A DNA stretch of 33,543 nucleotides from assembly GCA_003551945.1 (NCBI GenBank), contig PUNZ01000143.1:1-33543 (forward strand). Direction: 5' to 3'. Under the pieces are notes generated by a model. The model did not search any database and was not told where the DNA came from. It saw only the letters and a program-made list of their open reading frames with translations. Positions within the stretch are counted from its first letter, which is position 1. The number at the start of each line of letters is the position of its first letter. Below are positions 29,192-33,543 of the stretch, in pieces. The translations under genes were made by a program, and so were the position numbers. Origin of the DNA: Halovenus sp. GTDB taxonomy: Archaea > Halobacteriota > Halobacteria > Halobacteriales > Haloarculaceae.

Positions 29192-29289
29192 AACTGTTTA
29201 ACCCTACGACAGGTTCTCATAAGTACTTCGTGAAGAGTGAAATCACTCTTTGAGTCACTGCTGAACGGTCCATCTAGCGCTTGCTGCCC

Positions 29290-29721
29290 TCACTCAATCT
29301 CGTCGTAGTGCTCGTCGATGAACTCGTGAGCCTCCTCGAGGATTTCGCGCGGGCCGTCCTGCGTGATGGTGTTGATTGCCTGTTCGTAATCGCGCCACTG
29401 GAGGTCGCGGTGCTCATGAGAGAGCTCCGCCGACGCCTCAAACGAGTGGGCGATAAAGAGGTGAACGGTTTTGTGTATCGTGTTACCGTTCGCCTCGAAT
29501 ACGTAGTCGTAGTCTTCTCGGAAGCCGTCTATGAGCCGGAAATCATCGATTCCGGCCTCCTCTTTCACTTCGCGGATGGCAGTCTGTTGGAGTTCTTCGC
29601 CGCCTTCGACGCCGCCTTTCGGAAACTCCCAGTCGCCGGGTCTGCTTTTGAGCAGCAGGTACTCCCGGCGGCCACGCGTATCGCGAAAGAGGATGGCTCC
29701 CGCGCTCGTGGCCTCTATCAT
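29290..29721 (-). CDS. NUDIX hydrolase (Ap4A hydrolase-like)
   Basis: WEFPKGGVEGGEELQQTAIREVKEEAGI Nudix box. Confidence 0.92.
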   Translation of the reverse strand: MIEATSAGAILFRDTRGRREYLLLKSRPGDWEFPKGGVEGGEELQQTAIREVKEEAGIDDFRLIDGFREDYDYVFEANGNTIHKTVHLFIAHSFEASAELSHEHRDLQWRDYEQAINTITQDGPREILEEAHEFIDEHYDEIE

Positions 29722-29956
29722 TATCAGTACATACTCGACCCCCCGTTAAGAGAATGTCGGAGTGGCTGACTGATTCATGACGACCCATCCCCCGCTCACA
29801 ACCGCCCTTCGATAGTGTTAGAAAGGACCGGTACAGAATCAGGCATATGGGTCTGTCTCGCTCAGGTGCCGCTCTCTTTCATCACACACTTGAGTGCGTG
29901 CGGGAACCAGTCGAGTATAGCTGTCGAGGGACGTGCGCTGTCAGCGGAGGGAACCG

Positions 29957-30382
29957 ATGAAACGCGTCGTTGCGCAAGGGACATTTGATATCCTTCATCC
30001 CGGTCACGTCCACTATCTCCGCGAGGCGAAAGCAATGGGCGACGAACTGACTGTTATCGTTGCTCGTGTCGATAATGTCACCCACAAAGCTTCCCCAGTG
30101 GTATCTGGGCGTCAACGCGTCGAGATGGTTGAAGCGCTTGAGCCAGTCGATGCTGCCCAGCTTGGCCACCCTGATGATATTTTCATCCCTATCGAGAAGC
30201 TTGAACCCGACATTATCGCGCTTGGCCATGACCAGCACCATGACGGTGATGCCATCAGGAAGGCACTTGCAGAACGTGGGATTGACTGTACTGTTCGCCG
30301 CTGTTCTGCCCGACCTGAAGAAGACGATGAAATGCTTTCAAGTCGAAAAATACTCCGACGGGCCATCGACCAGCGCGGGTAA
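29957..30382 (+). CDS. ribL: Archaeal FAD synthase (cytidylyltransferase family)
   Basis: [42 protein letters not shown] nucleotidyltransferase motif; SSRKILRR near the C-terminus. Confidence 0.92.
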   Translation: MKRVVAQGTFDILHPGHVHYLREAKAMGDELTVIVARVDNVTHKASPVVSGRQRVEMVEALEPVDAAQLGHPDDIFIPIEKLEPDIIALGHDQHHDGDAIRKALAERGIDCTVRRCSARPEEDDEMLSSRKILRRAIDQRG

Positions 30383-30399
30383 ACTACTCCTACCTACTC

Positions 30400-30445
30400 A
30401 GCCGCAGGCGCGGCTTCCTTGAGGACGGGGGCTTCCCGCCCTCAA
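30400..30445. repeat. Double hairpin resembling haloarchaeal IS200/IS605-type end or bidirectional terminator
   Basis: AGCCGC-AGGC-GCGGCT (30400-30415) and TTGAGG-A-CGGG-GGCTT-CCCG-C-CCTCAA (30419-30445) between convergent genes. Confidence 0.55.
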
Positions 30446-30459
30446 TTTCCGCTAATCGA

Positions 30460-31329
30460 TTATTGTTCGTTCATTGCCTCGCTTGCTAAATTCCGACCAT
30501 GTGCGTTGAGTGCTACTTCTGTCCGGACGCGGATTTCATCTACTGCCCCGACCTCGAGTAGCTTCTGATAAATCTCTTCGACCTCGTCAACCGAGATACC
30601 GACAAAGTCGGCCATCTCAAACGGTGAGACGCCGGAATACAGTGCCATCAGTACTTGACTCTCTATCTCGGTCAACTCGTGGTCATTTTGTCTGTCCTCG
30701 ATAACGTGTCCAAGCAACCGTTCAAGCGCTTGCACGTGCCAGTCCATGCCAGAAAAGTGCGTTTCGACGCTTCGTTCTTGACTGTCGGTGTGTTCTACCT
30801 GTACCACCGATCGTTGCTCTCCCATTACCTGCTGTGTTGCTGTTTTAATCGTCCCGACGTCATCAAGTGGGAAACTGACTCGCTTGCTTCCCGGCAAGCC
30901 GAGCGTAATTTGGTCGCCATCCAACCCAAAGCGGGCTTTCGACCACGCTGCATTCTCCTGTACGACACCACCAACTATCGCAGGAGACTTTGCGAGAATG
31001 ATGGCATTCTGAAGCGCCGCCCGGCAGTATTCGATACCGAACGCCTCGCTGTCTTGCGTATCCAGTAAGACAATGGTATTTCCAATACGAAATGGGGTCG
31101 CAGATGCTGTGCGTTCAGGGAGAGAGACGGGAATGTCAGCCTCATCGAGTACCGTGATTTTCCCGTGAGGGATTGCTTGTTTCCCCCCGTTTGTCGAGAG
31201 AATCAATCGCTCGCTCGTCAGTATCACCCGACAGGAGTTCCAGGAGGGGTCTTCGACTGGCTGTCCATCCTTGACAGCATACAGGTAATCACCAGCAGAA
31301 TCGACGAGCTTCTGTTCCCCTGTACTCAT
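30460..31329 (-). CDS. CheF-like archaeal taxis protein
   Basis: N-terminal 'CRVILTSERLILSTNGGKQAIPHGKITVLDEADIP' and C-terminal wHTH-like 'LTEIESQVLMALYSGVSPFEMADFVGISVDEVEEIYQKLLEVGAV' match my recollection of CheF proteins. Confidence 0.75.
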   Translation of the reverse strand: MSTGEQKLVDSAGDYLYAVKDGQPVEDPSWNSCRVILTSERLILSTNGGKQAIPHGKITVLDEADIPVSLPERTASATPFRIGNTIVLLDTQDSEAFGIEYCRAALQNAIILAKSPAIVGGVVQENAAWSKARFGLDGDQITLGLPGSKRVSFPLDDVGTIKTATQQVMGEQRSVVQVEHTDSQERSVETHFSGMDWHVQALERLLGHVIEDRQNDHELTEIESQVLMALYSGVSPFEMADFVGISVDEVEEIYQKLLEVGAVDEIRVRTEVALNAHGRNLASEAMNEQ

Positions 31330-31400
31330 TGACGCGCTCTATGTCGAACTAGTCCGCCCTGCATATTTAATTGCTGCTGAGCCTCCTGCGCGGTTCCGGC

Positions 31401-31811
31401 TCAGTGTTCGACGAACTCGAGCAGAATGCCGCCAGTGGATTTTGGATGCAAAAAAGCAACCTCATGGCCCCAGGCACCGGGTCGTGGTTCTTCGTCGATA
31501 CACTCGATGCCTGCAGATTTCGCGATTTCCAGCGACTGGTCGATATCGGTTGTCTCAACGGCGAGATGATGAATTCCGTTCCCGTTCCGTTCAAGGTAGG
31601 TTGCGATGGTTCCATCGGAGTCCTGTGGCTCTAATAACTCAAAATAGCCGTTTCCGAAATCAAGGAAGACCACGGTCATTCCGTTAAACGTCTCACGGTG
31701 AACGTCTTCGCAGCCAAATAACTGGCTATACTGGGTTGCAAGGGTATCAGCGTCTGTTGTTGCGATACCGGCATGGTCGAACGCAGTCTCTGGCAGTTGG
31801 TCGCCTGTCAT
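31401..31811 (-). CDS. mce: Methylmalonyl-CoA epimerase (VOC superfamily)
   Basis: [57 protein letters not shown]. Confidence 0.93.
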   Translation of the reverse strand: MTGDQLPETAFDHAGIATTDADTLATQYSQLFGCEDVHRETFNGMTVVFLDFGNGYFELLEPQDSDGTIATYLERNGNGIHHLAVETTDIDQSLEIAKSAGIECIDEEPRPGAWGHEVAFLHPKSTGGILLEFVEH

Positions 31812-33490
31812 ACTGCAGTCCCCGGGTTATATTCGCCAAATTCGTCACGGAGCGTGTGACAAATTTCACCAGTTGTCGCGTACACTTTCACTGCATCCAC
31901 AATATACGGAAGCAGATTATCATCACCGCGGGCGGCTTGGGCAAGGGCTGTGAGTTTGGCATCGACAGCCTCGTCATCCCGTTCTGCCCGGACCTCATCA
32001 AGCCGTCTTTGCTGGGCTCGCTGTTGCTCTGCGGAGACTTCTTCGATATCCACATGCTCTTTTTCATCAACTTTGAACTTGTTGACACCAACGATAATCC
32101 GCTCGCCCGACTCAATCTCTCGCTGGCGTTCGAACGCTGTATCCTGAATCTGACGTTGGACCCATTGTGACTCGATTGCTTGGCGCATCCCGCCACGCTC
32201 TCTGATTTCATCCAGCAACTCGAAGGCTTCTTGTTCAACTGAGTCCGTGAGCGATTCGACGTAGTAGCTGCCCGCTAACGGGTCAATGGTATCTGCAGCA
32301 CCTGACTCGTGGGCAAGTATCTGCTGGGTTCGAAGCGCGGTTCGGACAGACTTCTCGGTGGGGAGTGAGAGCGCCTCATCTTTTCCGTTGGTGTGCAAGC
32401 TTTGGGTCCCGCCGAGAACCGCTGCAAGCGCCTGATAGGCAACGCGGACGACGTTGTTTTCGACTTGCTGTGCGGTCAGCATCGAGCCAGCGGTCTGGGT
32501 GTGGAATTTCAGTTGCTTGGATTTCGGATTCTGTGCGTCAAACCGTTCATCCATAATCTCCGCCCACATCCGTCGTGCGGCACGGAACTTTGCAACCTCC
32601 TCTAAGATGTTGTTGTGTCCGTTGAAAAAGAACGAGAGCTGTGGGGCGAACTCATCAACGTCAAGGCCAGCCTCAATCGCGGCTTCGACGTACTCCATGC
32701 CGTTCCCGAGGGTGAATGCAAGCTCCTGTGCGGCGGTTGAGCCGGCTTCGCGGACGTGATAGCCGGAGATTGAGATGGTGTTGAACTTCGGCGTTTCTTC
32801 GGCACAGAACTCGAAGATATCGGTGATGATGCGCATCGAGGGCTCCGGCGGGAAAATGTAGGTGTTCCGCGCAATGTACTCTTTGAGGATATCGTTCTGA
32901 ATCGTTCCGCGGAGTTCTGACCGGTCGACGCCCTGTTGGTCACCAACAGCGATATACATCGCAAGCAGGACGGAGGCGGGCGCGTTGATTGTCATGCTGG
33001 TCGAGACTTCATCGAGTGGAATCCCATCAAAAACGGTCTCCATATCTCGCAGCGAGTCAATGGCGACTCCTGCTTTCCCAACCTCACCGGTTGCCATGCT
33101 GTCATCCGAGTCGTAGCCCATCTGTGTTGGCAGGTCGAACGCCATTGAGAGACCAGTCTGTCCCTCATCCAGCAGATAGTGAAACCGCTCGTTGGTCTCT
33201 GTTGCTGTTCCCATCCCAGCATACTGTCGCATGGTCCAGAGGCGGCCGCGGTAGCCAGTTGGATAGACACCGCGCGTGTACGGCTCCTCACCTGGGAAGC
33301 CCAGCTCTTCCTGATAGTCTACTTCACCACGGTCTGCGGGGGTGTAGAGCCGCTTTACCTCCTGACCACCAGTATCGGTTTCGAACGTTTCTTTTCGTTC
33401 GCCAAATCGCTCAAGTACTGGGTCGAGTTGTTCGTCCTCCCAGCGGTCTTTGGCCGACCGAATTTCGTCGAGTTCGTCGGCAGTGAACAT
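31808..33490 (-). CDS. mcmA1: Methylmalonyl-CoA mutase large (catalytic) subunit
   Basis: [88 protein letters not shown]. 4-bp overlap with the epimerase. Confidence 0.97.
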   Translation of the reverse strand: MFTADELDEIRSAKDRWEDEQLDPVLERFGERKETFETDTGGQEVKRLYTPADRGEVDYQEELGFPGEEPYTRGVYPTGYRGRLWTMRQYAGMGTATETNERFHYLLDEGQTGLSMAFDLPTQMGYDSDDSMATGEVGKAGVAIDSLRDMETVFDGIPLDEVSTSMTINAPASVLLAMYIAVGDQQGVDRSELRGTIQNDILKEYIARNTYIFPPEPSMRIITDIFEFCAEETPKFNTISISGYHVREAGSTAAQELAFTLGNGMEYVEAAIEAGLDVDEFAPQLSFFFNGHNNILEEVAKFRAARRMWAEIMDERFDAQNPKSKQLKFHTQTAGSMLTAQQVENNVVRVAYQALAAVLGGTQSLHTNGKDEALSLPTEKSVRTALRTQQILAHESGAADTIDPLAGSYYVESLTDSVEQEAFELLDEIRERGGMRQAIESQWVQRQIQDTAFERQREIESGERIIVGVNKFKVDEKEHVDIEEVSAEQQRAQQRRLDEVRAERDDEAVDAKLTALAQAARGDDNLLPYIVDAVKVYATTGEICHTLRDEFGEYNPGTAV

Positions 33491-33543
33491 ATCCCAGCTA
33501 TTGCTGCCCGAGAGGTTAAGTCTTGCAACCTCATTCGTTCATC

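Noticed and set aside
1-33543. CRISPR arrays, intact transposases, integrases, toxin-antitoxin or defence operons
   Set aside because: No regularly spaced direct repeats and no translated motifs for these systems were seen.

Overview
This looks like a 33.5-kb haloarchaeal chromosomal segment: acidic proteins, leaderless-type promoters, an archaeosine operon, CetZ-type tubulin homologues, a doublet histone and Bat-type HTH. I support about 30 protein genes and one tRNA-Ser(GGA). Most are core or household genes: a clamp-loader small-subunit paralogue, a tandem CetZ pair, RidA, PUA protein, histone + HDAC-family deacetylase, aminotransferases, UDG-like, PHP + PP-loop synthetase-like, FolD, a PAS/GAF/Bat regulator, TgtA + ArcS, acyl-CoA dehydrogenase, RibL, a CheF-like protein, and methylmalonyl-CoA epimerase/mutase. 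I see no CRISPR array, intact transposase or obvious defence island. The best unexplained signals are non-coding: (i) a probable independent minus-strand small RNA at ~26035-26150 with a TATA box, strong hairpins and a T-tract terminator; (ii) a GC-rich, heavily self-complementary island at 21249-21387 inside an AT-rich spacer; (iii) a double hairpin at 30400-30445 resembling haloarchaeal IS200/IS605-type ends. The best protein-level signals are the tandem CetZ pair with altered T7-loop residues, the translationally overlapping histone/deacetylase pair, an internally duplicated lipoprotein, and a synthetase-like PP-loop protein lacking the catalytic-Cys N-terminus and overlapping a PHP gene. 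All family calls come from reading motifs, with no database search.
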